Source: CBCXVS01 sp965178525 (lineage in GTDB: Bacteria; Tectomicrobia; Entotheonellia; Entotheonellales; Entotheonellaceae). Taken from it: DNA of 25,129 bases. Of the stretch, positions 15,987-24,271 are shown one piece after another (the first letter of the stretch is position 1; each line of letters begins with the position of its first letter). The DNA lies in the NCBI GenBank assembly GCA_965178525.1, contig CBCXVS010000084.1:1-25129 (forward strand), written 5' to 3'. The notes beneath the pieces were generated by a model that was not told where the DNA came from, did no database searches, and was given only the letters and a program-made list of their open reading frames with translations. Made by a program: the position numbers and the translations under genes.

Positions 15987-17912
15987 ATGCTCGGCCTGTG
16001 GCGGGGGCTACTTGGTATCCTGCTAAGCTTGCTCGTGGGCTGTGGTATTGTGCAGTTGGGCTCCACCACATCGAGAACATCTTCGACGCCGTCCCAAGGN
16101 NNNNNNNNNGGCGGGCAAGCTCGCCTTGGGACGGCAACAGCAGCACAACGCCGGGCCTTCACCGCTGCCGACGCGTTGCGGCTCCAAGGCCAACCCGCAC
16201 AAGCCGTGGAAGCGTTTCAGGCGTACGTGCGCCGTTATCCCACAAGTCCGTTGACAGACAAAGCCCTACTCGCTTTAGGCGCGCTCTCCGCCAAGCTCGA
16301 TGACCCGGTCCAAGCCGCCGGCTACTACCAGCGCCTGGTACAACATTTTCCCGCCTCGCCGCATGTGGGCGAAGCCCATCTAGGACTTGGTGTACTCGCG
16401 TATGAGAGTCGCCAGTACGACCGTGGCATGGCTTCGGTGCGACAGGCGCTGAAGCGCCTGACCTCGCCACAGCAGCGAGCCGAAGCGCATTTTTACCGCG
16501 GGGTGATTGCCCACCAGCAGCGACGGTATGTTGAAGCGATTGACGCCTTGAAAACGGCTGCGGAAACCCGTATCGATGCCGAACTCGTCCGACAAGCCCA
16601 GGATGAAATCGCCGCGATCCTGCAAGCGAATCTGACGCTCGCCGACCTGCAACAACTGGCACAACAATACCCGGCAACCTATCCCGGCGGCAACATTCTC
16701 CTCCGCCTCGCTCAGTTCTATCGCACCGAACGCAATGTGTTCGAGGAACTGGCCACGTTGCAACGTTTTACGGCGGCATTTCCGGATCATTCCGATGCCC
16801 CTTGGGTGGAACTCCGTCTGACGACTCTGCAGGCGGGTCTGACCACGGATCCGGCCAAAATCGGGGTGCTTCTTCCCCTGTCCGGCGGTGGTAAGCTGGC
16901 TGGAGAACGTGCCTGGTGGGGCATCGAATTAGCGCTCACAACGTTGCGCGCACGCAACCCCTCTCTCGACCTCACTCTCATACGACGTGATACGCAGGGG
17001 GACAGTACGGTAGCGAATCGTGCGTTGCGCGCGCTGGTCAATGACGAGCACGTCATTGCGGTCATTGGACCGCTCCACAGCGATGTGGCCACGGATCTGG
17101 TGCCCCTTGTCGAGGAGTTCAGCGTGCCCATGATCTCGCCCTATGCACCCGTGAGCCGCTTTCCCTTTCTCAGTTCTTATGCCTTTCGCAACAGTTTGAC
17201 GGATGCCATGCAGATGCGCTTCCTCGCCGAGTACGCGATGCACGTGCTCAACCTCACGCGCTTTGCTGTGATCTATGAGAACAATCCGAAAGATTCCTAT
17301 GGTATTGCCCTCAAAGACGCCTTTATTGAACATGTCATCCGCTTGCAGGGCTCGGTCGTGGCTGTCGCCTCTTATGCACCTCAAGCCACGAATTTTCGGC
17401 AAGCGATCAAAACCTTGCGTGCTGGCGGGACGACGGCCTCAGGTCGGCGTTATGACGCGATTTTCATGCCGGGATACTATGATCGGGTGGGCCTTCTGGC
17501 CCCTGAACTGGCGTTATACAACATTACCGGGGTGCAGTTGCTCGGTGGAGATGGCTGGAATGACGCAGAGATCACATCGATTGGCGGGCGTTTTGTAGAG
17601 GGAGCCATTTTTGTCGATGGTTTTTTTGCCGATTCTCCGGCCTCAGTCGTGGCGGCTTTTGTGCAGCAATTCGAGGACAAGTATGGCGAACGGCCCGGCC
17701 TCTTTGCGGCCCAAGGCTACGATACGTTGCGCATCGTCGCCCAGATTCTCCAAGCCGGCGCGACCACACGGGAGGCGCTCCGTGACGGGCTGTTGCATGT
17801 GCGAGATTTTTCCGGTGTCTCGGGTCTCACCACGATCGATCCCCAGGGCAATGCGGAGAAGATACCATTTTTATTGACCATCGAAAACGGACGGATCGTA
17901 CAGCTCAATTGA
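15987..17912 (+). CDS. LpoA/LppC-like lipoprotein: TPR-like N-terminus plus type 1 periplasmic-binding domain (PBP activator family)
   Basis: About 641 residues, the exact number uncertain because a 10-N gap lies at codons 38-41. The signal ends with lipobox LVGC (Cys19), so the protein should be lipid-anchored in the envelope. After a short linker come helical TPR/YfiO-like repeats (about 53-270), with pairs such as AVEAFQAYVRRYPTSPL and AAGYYQRLVQHFPASPH. From about residue 290 a Leu/Ile/Val-binding-type domain begins with KIGVLLPLSGGG and continues with VIAVIGPLHSDVATDLVPL and GRRYDAIFMPGYYD. This domain order is that of LpoA, which activates PBP1A in E. coli. The gene is convergent with a class A PBP whose stop is 19 bases away. 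An amino-acid ABC-transporter binding protein is less likely because the TPR part is fused and no permease lies nearby. Confidence 0.8.
   Translation: MLGLWRGLLGILLSLLVGCGIVQLGSTTSRTSSTPSQXXXXGGQARLGTATAAQRRAFTAADALRLQGQPAQAVEAFQAYVRRYPTSPLTDKALLALGALSAKLDDPVQAAGYYQRLVQHFPASPHVGEAHLGLGVLAYESRQYDRGMASVRQALKRLTSPQQRAEAHFYRGVIAHQQRRYVEAIDALKTAAETRIDAELVRQAQDEIAAILQANLTLADLQQLAQQYPATYPGGNILLRLAQFYRTERNVFEELATLQRFTAAFPDHSDAPWVELRLTTLQAGLTTDPAKIGVLLPLSGGGKLAGERAWWGIELALTTLRARNPSLDLTLIRRDTQGDSTVANRALRALVNDEHVIAVIGPLHSDVATDLVPLVEEFSVPMISPYAPVSRFPFLSSYAFRNSLTDAMQMRFLAEYAMHVLNLTRFAVIYENNPKDSYGIALKDAFIEHVIRLQGSVVAVASYAPQATNFRQAIKTLRAGGTTASGRRYDAIFMPGYYDRVGLLAPELALYNITGVQLLGGDGWNDAEITSIGGRFVEGAIFVDGFFADSPASVVAAFVQQFEDKYGERPGLFAAQGYDTLRIVAQILQAGATTREALRDGLLHVRDFSGVSGLTTIDPQGNAEKIPFLLTIENGRIVQLN
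16088..16135. repeat. Perfect 12-bp inverted repeat flanking the scaffold gap
   Basis: GCCGTCCCAAGG (16088-16099) ends at the first N. Its exact reverse complement CCTTGGGACGGC lies at 16124-16135. The bases between the gap and the right arm (GGCGGGCAAGCTCGCC, 16110-16125, overlapping the arm by two bases) are themselves nearly self-complementary. This looks like a palindromic REP- or MITE-like element whose left half stopped the assembler. Confidence 0.6.
16100..16109. other. Assembly gap (10 N)
   Basis: Ten Ns inside the linker between lipobox and TPR part of the lipoprotein gene. The true length is unknown, so the continuous reading frame across it is an assumption, although both sides happen to be in phase at this length. 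Confidence 0.97.
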
Positions 17913-17934
17913 GTGACGTCTGCCGGACGCTCAC
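17913..17934. terminator. Hairpin at the convergent gene ends
   Basis: GTGACGTC (17913-17920) pairs with GACGCTCAC (17926-17934) over eight bases with one bulged C and a five-base loop. It begins just after the lipoprotein stop and overlaps the last codons of the PBP gene. No long T-run flanks it on either strand, so a shared terminator is only possible. Confidence 0.3.
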
Positions 17935-20393
17935 CGTTCTCTGCCGGGGCGATCCATCGTACGGGCCGCTGACCGGCTACGGCGATCAAGGCGGCGGATC
18001 TTCTGGCGCAAGTTACGGCTAGGCACTTCAATCTGAGGCTGCGAGCCTTGTACGAAAGCCTCAAAGAGCGTGTCCGTCTGGGTCGAAGCAGTCGCCTGCC
18101 GCCCGCTTTGGGCATCAATCCGGTAAAATCGCACCTGGAATGGGATCGGGAAATCGGTAATCGGGTGTCCCCGTACTGCTTCTTGCATAAACTCCAGCCA
18201 GATGGGGGCCGCCGCCCGGCCGCCGTTCTCATGCTGTCCCAACATGGTGTGATCATCAATTCCTACCCACACACCCGTAATGATTTCGGGCGTGAAGCCA
18301 ATAAACCAGGCATCTCGAAAATCATTGGTCGTGCCCGTTTTCCCAGCCGCCGGACGTTTCAAGGCCCGTACGCGCCGCCCGGTGCCGTTTTCAATGACAC
18401 CCTGGAGCATGGAGGTCATGATGTAGGCAATCTCGGGACTGAGGGCACGCTGCGCTTGCGGAAGATGTTCTTCGATAACCTGCCCGTCGGCATCCTCAAT
18501 CCGCGTGATGAAAATCGGCGGGATATAGAGGCCCCCATTGGCAAACGTACTATAAGACGCCGTCAGCTCTAACAACGAAACCCCGGACGAGCCTAGGGCC
18601 AGGGACAGATAAGGCGCCAGCGGACTCTCAATCCCCAAGCGCCGCGCGGATGCGAGCACAGCGGGAACGCCAATGTCCTCCATGAGGCGGATGGTCACCA
18701 TATTGCGGGAGTGGGTCAACGCCGTGCGGAGCGTCTGTGCGCCATAATATTTATGGGAGTAATTCTTCGGCTTCCACACCTGCTGCGTGTCCGCATCACG
18801 TTTGACAACGGCACGATCATAGACGATCGATGCCGGGGTTTTTCCCGCTTCGAGGGCGGCGGTATAGATGATCGGTTTGAACGCCGAACCCGGCTGCCGG
18901 ATCGCCTGCGTGGCTCGGTTGAATTGACTGATGGCAAAATCATACCCGCCAACCATCGCCAGCACATGCCCCGAACCGGCTTCGATCGTCATCAAGGCGC
19001 TCTGCACTACCGGATCTTGCTCCAACGCCAAAATATGGGCCTGACCCCTCGCATCCACTCGTACCGCACGCACGCGGATCACATCACCGCGCTGAAAGAT
19101 CTCGCGCGGCTCACGCCGCGCGCGCCGGTCGAAACCGCGTTTGAGATCCGGTTCTCGCACCCAAGCAAAACTGTCCTTCGGGGTCATGACGCCTCGCGAG
19201 TCCTTCACGGCCACCCAGACCGCTTTCTCACCGACATTTAAGACCACCCCGGTCAGGCGCTCCCCCTCCCGGATGGTGCGGTCACCATCCGGCGGTATCG
19301 CCACGCTCTCGATCACCTGTCGATTTCGTTCGGCATCGCGGCTCAAGTCGACACGGCGCAGGGGCCCTTGATAGCCATGCCGCTGGTCCACTTCGCGCAC
19401 CCCACGGCGCACGGCCTGTTCCGCTACCTGTTGCAAATGCAGATCGAGCGTCGTGTGCACCTCAAAACCGCCACGGTAGAGCCGCCGTGAGCCATAATGA
19501 GTTTCGAGATACTGCCGGACGTACTCGACGAAATAGGGCGACTTATTGACTTGTTTATAGTTCGGGTTCAGCTCAACCGGCTCCTGGGCGACCTGTTGGG
19601 CTTGATTCGCGTCGAGATGCCCTTGCTCGACCATGCGTCGTAGGACGTATTGGCGCCGCTGTAAACTGCGCGGCAAATCTTTCAGCGGCGAATACGCGTT
19701 GGGAGACTGAGTCAAGCCGACGATCAGCAACCCCTCACCCAGCGTTAACGCTTTGGTGGCTTTACCAAAATAGATCTGCGCCGCCGCCTCGACGCCATAG
19801 GCATTGTGCCCATAAAACACCTGATTCAAATACATCCGCAGGATCTCATCCTTGCTAAAACGCCGCTCGATGCGTGCCGCCAGAATGATCTCACGCAACT
19901 TTCGGCGCATCGTTCGTTCACGATTCAGAAAGAGGGTGCGCGCGACCTGCTGCGTAATGGTGCTGGCGCCTTCACGGACTTCACCGGCTCGGAAGTTCAC
20001 CCACATCGCACGCAAAATCCCGCGGGTATCGAAGCCGCCATGCGAGTAGAACCGTGCATCCTCGACCGCTATCGTGGCTTGCCGGATAAAGAGGGGCACT
20101 TCGGCTAAATCGATGAGGAGCCGTTTTTCAATAAAAAAATCGGCGATCAATTCGCCATGCCGGTCATACACTCGGGTCACCAGACTCGAGTCGTAATTTT
20201 CCAATTCATCGAGTTGTGGCAAGCCTTCTGTCAGTGTCTTGTATGCCGACATGCCAACGATGACGCCCACCCCCACCCCCAGTACGATGACGCAGGTAGC
20301 GGCAATCAACAGTCCGCGTAGCCAGCGCCACCAGCGTGGCGCTTTGGGTTGTTGCAGTGTATTGGAGACATACCTCCGTCTCTTACGCATCAT
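17931..20393 (-). CDS. mrcA: Class A penicillin-binding protein PBP1A (bifunctional transglycosylase/transpeptidase)
   Basis: 820 residues. It polymerises lipid II and cross-links the peptides of peptidoglycan. A single membrane anchor lies at about 24-48. The GT51 domain follows with catalytic Glu111 in AVEDARFYSHGG, GASTITQQVARTLF (142-155) and RKLREIILAARIE (164-176). An OB-like insert lies at about 375-460. The transpeptidase domain has all three active-site motifs: Ser503-x-x-Lys506 in QPGSAFKP, Ser562-Arg-Asn564, and Lys685-Thr-Gly-Thr. The C-terminal tail is basic. GGGAG lies a few bases before the double ATG. Upstream (20394-20563), TTGACA and TATAAG occur but 25 bp apart, too far for an ordinary promoter. 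It is the last gene of the minus-strand block and faces the LpoA-like lipoprotein. Confidence 0.95.
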   Translation of the reverse strand: MMRKRRRYVSNTLQQPKAPRWWRWLRGLLIAATCVIVLGVGVGVIVGMSAYKTLTEGLPQLDELENYDSSLVTRVYDRHGELIADFFIEKRLLIDLAEVPLFIRQATIAVEDARFYSHGGFDTRGILRAMWVNFRAGEVREGASTITQQVARTLFLNRERTMRRKLREIILAARIERRFSKDEILRMYLNQVFYGHNAYGVEAAAQIYFGKATKALTLGEGLLIVGLTQSPNAYSPLKDLPRSLQRRQYVLRRMVEQGHLDANQAQQVAQEPVELNPNYKQVNKSPYFVEYVRQYLETHYGSRRLYRGGFEVHTTLDLHLQQVAEQAVRRGVREVDQRHGYQGPLRRVDLSRDAERNRQVIESVAIPPDGDRTIREGERLTGVVLNVGEKAVWVAVKDSRGVMTPKDSFAWVREPDLKRGFDRRARREPREIFQRGDVIRVRAVRVDARGQAHILALEQDPVVQSALMTIEAGSGHVLAMVGGYDFAISQFNRATQAIRQPGSAFKPIIYTAALEAGKTPASIVYDRAVVKRDADTQQVWKPKNYSHKYYGAQTLRTALTHSRNMVTIRLMEDIGVPAVLASARRLGIESPLAPYLSLALGSSGVSLLELTASYSTFANGGLYIPPIFITRIEDADGQVIEEHLPQAQRALSPEIAYIMTSMLQGVIENGTGRRVRALKRPAAGKTGTTNDFRDAWFIGFTPEIITGVWVGIDDHTMLGQHENGGRAAAPIWLEFMQEAVRGHPITDFPIPFQVRFYRIDAQSGRQATASTQTDTLFEAFVQGSQPQIEVPSRNLRQKIRRLDRRSRSAARTMDRPGRER

Positions 20394-20563
20394 ACGCTCC
20401 CACCACTTGAGCCTCTACATGCCTGGACAGCACGACAACAGAGGACAGATATATACGTCATGGTATTTCGGTACTTATACACAATGGGCCACTTATTTTT
20501 ACCGTGTCAACATCATACAGCTCATGTGGTCCAGGGACTGCCAACCTCACGCCGACGTGGACA

Positions 20564-21238
20564 TCAACGGAGGCCCAAAACACGTTGGACCGCCTGCATA
20601 TCCTGCCAGACAGCGCGTTTGGCCTGAGGGTTCCGCAAGAGATAGGCCGGGTGATAGGTAGGCATCACTTGGATCGTCCCAAGTGTGTGGAAACGCCCTC
20701 GCAGACGCGATATCCGCTCTTCCGTCTGTAGCAGCGCTTGCGCGGCAAATGCCCCCAACGCACAAATCACACGCGGTTGCAAACCATCGAGTTGGGCTTG
20801 CAAAATAGGCCGGCAAGCCGCGACCTCATCCGGACGCGGATTGCGGTTGTTCGGTGGCCGACATTTGACCACATTGAGCAGGTAGACCTGCTCCCGGCGC
20901 ATGCCCATGGCCTCGATAATACGGGTTAACAGTTGGCCGACAGGCCCGACAAACGGTTCGCCCAGCCGATCTTCTTCACGGCCCGGCGCCTCGCCAACAA
21001 ACACCAGATCGGCCGCCGGATCCCCCGTGCCAAACACGACCTGGGTACGCCCGGCATGGAGACGACACTGGGTACAATCTTGCACAGAGGCGGCGAGTTG
21101 GTGCAAGGTAGCAGGAGGAGCCGGAGCCGACGGCACAACACGTTGACGCGGGCGCAGTGGCAACTCGGTCACCCCCAAACGCTGTAAGTACTGCACATAC
21201 GCGCGCACGGCAGCCACAGCGACCTCCTGCCGACGCAT
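20564..21238 (-). CDS. udg: Uracil-DNA glycosylase, family 4 (iron-sulfur)
   Basis: 224 residues. The enzyme removes uracil from DNA as the first step of base-excision repair. The four cysteines expected to bind the 4Fe-4S cluster are visible: Cys55 and Cys58 in CTQC, Cys126 in NVVKCRPPNNRNP, and Cys142. The catalytic motif GEAPGREED (82-90) and the DNA-contact motif MPTYHPAYLLR (192-202) are intact. The N-terminal extension of about 45 residues before the first cysteine is common in this family. The ATG overlaps the stop of coaBC by one base, and AGGAGG inside the end of coaBC is its ribosome binding site, so the two are translationally coupled. Confidence 0.95.
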   Translation of the reverse strand: MRRQEVAVAAVRAYVQYLQRLGVTELPLRPRQRVVPSAPAPPATLHQLAASVQDCTQCRLHAGRTQVVFGTGDPAADLVFVGEAPGREEDRLGEPFVGPVGQLLTRIIEAMGMRREQVYLLNVVKCRPPNNRNPRPDEVAACRPILQAQLDGLQPRVICALGAFAAQALLQTEERISRLRGRFHTLGTIQVMPTYHPAYLLRNPQAKRAVWQDMQAVQRVLGLR

Positions 21239-22461
21239 TATGCCTCCTCAGCCCTTTGGACCATCAAGGGCTGCACACGATCGAGAATCCGATCGGCGAG
21301 GTGGGTTTTGCGCATGGTCGGGAGTTCTTCAATCTGCCCGGCGGCGTCCAGGATATGGACCCGGTTGTCATCGCTGGCAAAACCGATGGCGGGATCGCTG
21401 ACATCATTGACCACGATAAAATCCAGCCGTTTACTCTGCACCTTCTGTTGCGCATTAGCCAGGAGATCTTCCGTTTCAGCGGCGAAACCGACCAATACTT
21501 GCCCCTGTTTATGCTGTCCCAATTCCGCCAGGATATCCGGATTGCGTTCGAGTGGAATACTGAGTTCAGCGTCCTGCTTTTTGACCTTCTCTGTCGCCAT
21601 GTGTTGTGGCCGGAAATCGGACACGGCAGCGGTTTTGATCACCAGATCGGACTGGGCAAAATGGTCCAGCACCGCCTGACGCATCTCCAACGCCGTCTGC
21701 ACCCGGATGCACGTGACCCCTGCGGGGACAGGCAGATGGGTTGGTCCGGAGACCAGGATGACCTTGGCTCCCCGCTTCTGAGCCGCCTCAGCTAAGGCAA
21801 AACCCGTCTTACCCGAGGAACGATTCGAAATATGACGCACCGGATCGATCGGCTCCTGCGTCGGGCCAGCCGTAATCATGGCGACTTTCCCAACAAAATC
21901 CATCACCGGCCGCAGTTGCTGTGTCACGGCCTGCACGATCACGTCGGGCGCGAGAACCCATCCCAGTTCATCCACTGCGGTTTCCGTTTCCCGCACGCCC
22001 GCATCGCACAGGACGAGCCCGGCCTCGCGTAGACGCTGGATATTGTGCTGCACCAGGACATGTTGATATGGACGCGCTTGCCCCGGATACGCCACCACGG
22101 TCGGCCCCTGATGCACAAGCAGGGCGCGAACGACCGCTTCATCTGCATCCGCCATCGCCATTTTTGCCAATAACGCCGGCGTTGCGGGCACCACCACGAA
22201 CGCATCAACTGGCGCCAGCACGGCGGTCAGCGGACGGAACGCGCCGCTTACTGCGGCGCCGTAGAGTTCCCCAGGCAAAACAACGCTTTCCCCCGCCAGC
22301 GTTTGGAACGTGAGCGCCGGAACGAACGCCTCCGTGTCCGCGCTCAACACCACGTGCACCCGCGCTCCGGCCCGTTGCAACGCCCGCAGCACCTCGACGG
22401 CCACCCAGGTGAGCGGCCCACTCCCCACACCTAATAGCACGGTTGTGTTCTGCAACATCAT
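21238..22461 (-). CDS. coaBC: CoaBC: phosphopantothenoylcysteine synthetase with an apparently inactive decarboxylase domain
   Basis: 407 residues, full-length for the bifunctional protein making 4'-phosphopantetheine for coenzyme A. The CoaB half (about 190-407) is textbook: ITAGPTQEPIDPVRHISNRS and SGKTGFALAEAA (196-227), IKTAAVSDFRP, IPLERNPDILAELG, VGFAAETED and FIVVNDV. The CoaC half (1-188) keeps the fold (VLLGVGSGP, VPALTFQTLAG, FVVVPATPALLAKMA) but lacks what CoaC needs. The catalytic His of the MxHIxL segment is replaced near Leu78, the P-x-MN-x-x-MW loop reads VAYPGQARPYQ, and the G-x-L-x-CG-x-x-G-x-G-x-M cysteine lid is absent. It therefore probably works only as CoaB. Gmk lies 23 bases upstream, with no rpoZ between them. 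Confidence 0.88.
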   Translation of the reverse strand: MMLQNTTVLLGVGSGPLTWVAVEVLRALQRAGARVHVVLSADTEAFVPALTFQTLAGESVVLPGELYGAAVSGAFRPLTAVLAPVDAFVVVPATPALLAKMAMADADEAVVRALLVHQGPTVVAYPGQARPYQHVLVQHNIQRLREAGLVLCDAGVRETETAVDELGWVLAPDVIVQAVTQQLRPVMDFVGKVAMITAGPTQEPIDPVRHISNRSSGKTGFALAEAAQKRGAKVILVSGPTHLPVPAGVTCIRVQTALEMRQAVLDHFAQSDLVIKTAAVSDFRPQHMATEKVKKQDAELSIPLERNPDILAELGQHKQGQVLVGFAAETEDLLANAQQKVQSKRLDFIVVNDVSDPAIGFASDDNRVHILDAAGQIEELPTMRKTHLADRILDRVQPLMVQRAEEA

Positions 22462-22484
22462 TTGCCCTCGATCCTGTTACACGC

Positions 22485-23135
22485 CTAGCATGGCCTGACC
22501 GACAGGAGAGTGCTGCAAGAGTGCATCCAAGGGAGCCTCCCCACCCGCGCAATGCGATGACGCTCCGCCAGAATGATAGCCCGCAGCGTCTCAGTCGCTG
22601 TAATCAACTGATCATTGTAGACCAGATAGTCGTATTCAGTATAGTGATCCAGTTCTTGCCGAGCAACCATCAGGCGACGCTGGCGCACGTCCGCCGACTC
22701 TGAGCCGCGCTGGGCCAATCGCGCTTCCAGTGCCGCCATGGACGGAGGTAACACAAAGATATACACCGCATCGACCTGGTCGGCACGAAGCTTGGCGGCG
22801 CCCTGTACATCGATGACCAACAGCACATCGGTCCCAGCAGCGGTCAGATCCTCGACCTGTTGACGCAAGGTGCCGTAGAGATAGTCATGATGCACGACAG
22901 CCCACTCCAGGAAGGCATCCGCCGCCACATGCGCCTCAAAGGTCTCGCGCGAGACAAAGTAATATTCGCGGCCGTCCTGTTCCTGCAGCCGTGGGGCACG
23001 CGTGGTACAGGAAACGGACTGCGTGATATCCTGCATCGTTGCTAGAATGTGGTTGCTGAGGGAGGTTTTACCCACTCCCGAAGGACCGGAGAGCACCAAC
23101 AACATCCCGCGTCGACGCTGCGCTGTCTGCTTCAC
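22485..23135 (-). CDS. gmk: Guanylate kinase
   Basis: 216 residues from GTG 23135. This start is chosen because GGAGG stands 5 bases before it, while the longer ATG at 23177 has no such site and adds a non-family extension. The enzyme phosphorylates GMP to GDP. The P-loop is GPSGVGKTS (about 17-25). The GMP-binding region follows (SVSCTTRAPRLQEQDGREYY, then VSRETFEAH), then EWAVVHHDYLYGT, VLLVIDVQGAAKL and the arginine-rich lid around QRGSESADVRQRR. The C-terminus carries about 20 extra residues of no recognised type. It lies between yicC and coaBC, the order seen in many bacteria. Confidence 0.96.
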   Translation of the reverse strand: MKQTAQRRRGMLLVLSGPSGVGKTSLSNHILATMQDITQSVSCTTRAPRLQEQDGREYYFVSRETFEAHVAADAFLEWAVVHHDYLYGTLRQQVEDLTAAGTDVLLVIDVQGAAKLRADQVDAVYIFVLPPSMAALEARLAQRGSESADVRQRRLMVARQELDHYTEYDYLVYNDQLITATETLRAIILAERHRIARVGRLPWMHSCSTLLSVRPC

Positions 23136-23195
23136 ATGGCCTCCCTGATCGCTTCCGGGCATCGCACGTTGAAGCAAAGCGCCATGCCCCTTGTC

Positions 23196-24071
23196 CTACT
23201 CGACATTCTGGATCTGTTCGCGCATGCGCTCCAACTCGCTCTTGATCTCCACGACCTCCTGGGCGGTCTGGGCATCGCTGCTTTTCGCGGCGATGGTATT
23301 GACCTCGCGGTTGATCTCTTGCAACAGAAAGTCGCTTTTGCGTCCAACCGTACCGGACGCCTCCAACAACTGGGTCAACGCCTGGATATGCGCCTCCAGC
23401 CGGGTCAGCTCTTCCGCCACATCGGCGCGCTCGGCAAAGAGCACCACCTCCTGGCTCAACCGCTCAGGCTCCAGCGTATAATGACGAAACAATTCCGCAA
23501 TGCGCTCTTCCAAACGCTGACGATATTCCGTCATCACGAGCGGCACGCGCTGGCGGATGGTCTCCACATGCCGGGCGATCAGTTGCAGGCGTTCCCGCAG
23601 ATCCTGGTGCAGCAATCCGCCTTCTTGCACCCGCATGCCATACAGCGCCTGCAACGCCTGCTCCAGTCCCTGGGCGAGCAGCTCCCAGTCGTCTTCCGCA
23701 TCGCTATCCGATTCCTCAACCTTGAGGATCTCGCGCAGGCTCAGCAGCGCTCCGATATCGATGGTGCCCGGTAACCGTAACGTCTCCTGCATCTGCTGCA
23801 GAGCCTGATAGTACTGCTGGGCCAACGCCTGATCGATCGCGATGGCGCGCTGTTCCATCCCGAGCATCTGTTGTGCAATGCTAATTTCGATGCGGCCGCG
23901 CGCAAAATGGGCGCTGACCAGTTGCTTCATACGCGCTTCTAAGGGAGCGTACAAACGGGGATACCGGATGACGATATCCAGGTAACGGTGATTGACAGAG
24001 CGCGCTTCGATCGTCAGATGGAGTCGCGCATCCTGCACCTCACTACGGCCATAGCCAGTCATACTCTGCAT
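23196..24071 (-). CDS. yicC: YicC/YloC family endoribonuclease
   Basis: 291 residues, the usual length. The diagnostic N-terminus MQSMTGYGRSE and the RSVNHRYLDIVIRYPR block are present, and the C-terminus has the conserved SDFLLQEINREVNTIAAKSS followed by the helical EIKSELERMREQIQNVE. YicC proteins form hexamers and cleave RNA; in E. coli YicC promotes turnover of the small RNA RyhB. The gene ends 60 bases before gmk, and this pairing is widely conserved. About 200 bases of non-coding DNA precede it (24072-24271), holding a short GACAT-GG-ATGTC dyad at 24163-24174 and no clear promoter consensus. Confidence 0.95.
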   Translation of the reverse strand: MQSMTGYGRSEVQDARLHLTIEARSVNHRYLDIVIRYPRLYAPLEARMKQLVSAHFARGRIEISIAQQMLGMEQRAIAIDQALAQQYYQALQQMQETLRLPGTIDIGALLSLREILKVEESDSDAEDDWELLAQGLEQALQALYGMRVQEGGLLHQDLRERLQLIARHVETIRQRVPLVMTEYRQRLEERIAELFRHYTLEPERLSQEVVLFAERADVAEELTRLEAHIQALTQLLEASGTVGRKSDFLLQEINREVNTIAAKSSDAQTAQEVVEIKSELERMREQIQNVE

Positions 24072-24271
24072 GCGGCGTCACTTCCTCTCCCCACAACGCG
24101 TCTCCCGCTTGTGGTTGTGAACTCGGACCAACGTGTGGTATGCATGTTTCATAGGATTCATAGACATGGATGTCCAGGTCTGAGTACGACTCCACGTAAA
24201 AAGGGGCACAATTTGCCGAATATCTTCAATACGACTTGCAATATGGTTCCCTCAATTGCGGTGCACAGCAC

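Noticed and set aside
17717..18259. Long minus-strand ORF over the end of the lipoprotein gene and the start of the PBP gene region
   Set aside because: It overlaps two well-supported genes with full domain signatures and has the arginine- and serine-rich composition of a shadow frame.
18711..19241. 176-codon plus-strand ORF inside the PBP1A gene
   Set aside because: It is antisense to the transpeptidase domain, shows no family features, and is typical of GC-rich antisense frames.
20455..20520. Promoter for the PBP gene (TTGACA and TATAAG on the minus strand)
   Set aside because: The boxes are 25 bp apart, outside the working range of a sigma-70 promoter, and no alternative pair at 16-18 bp is convincing.
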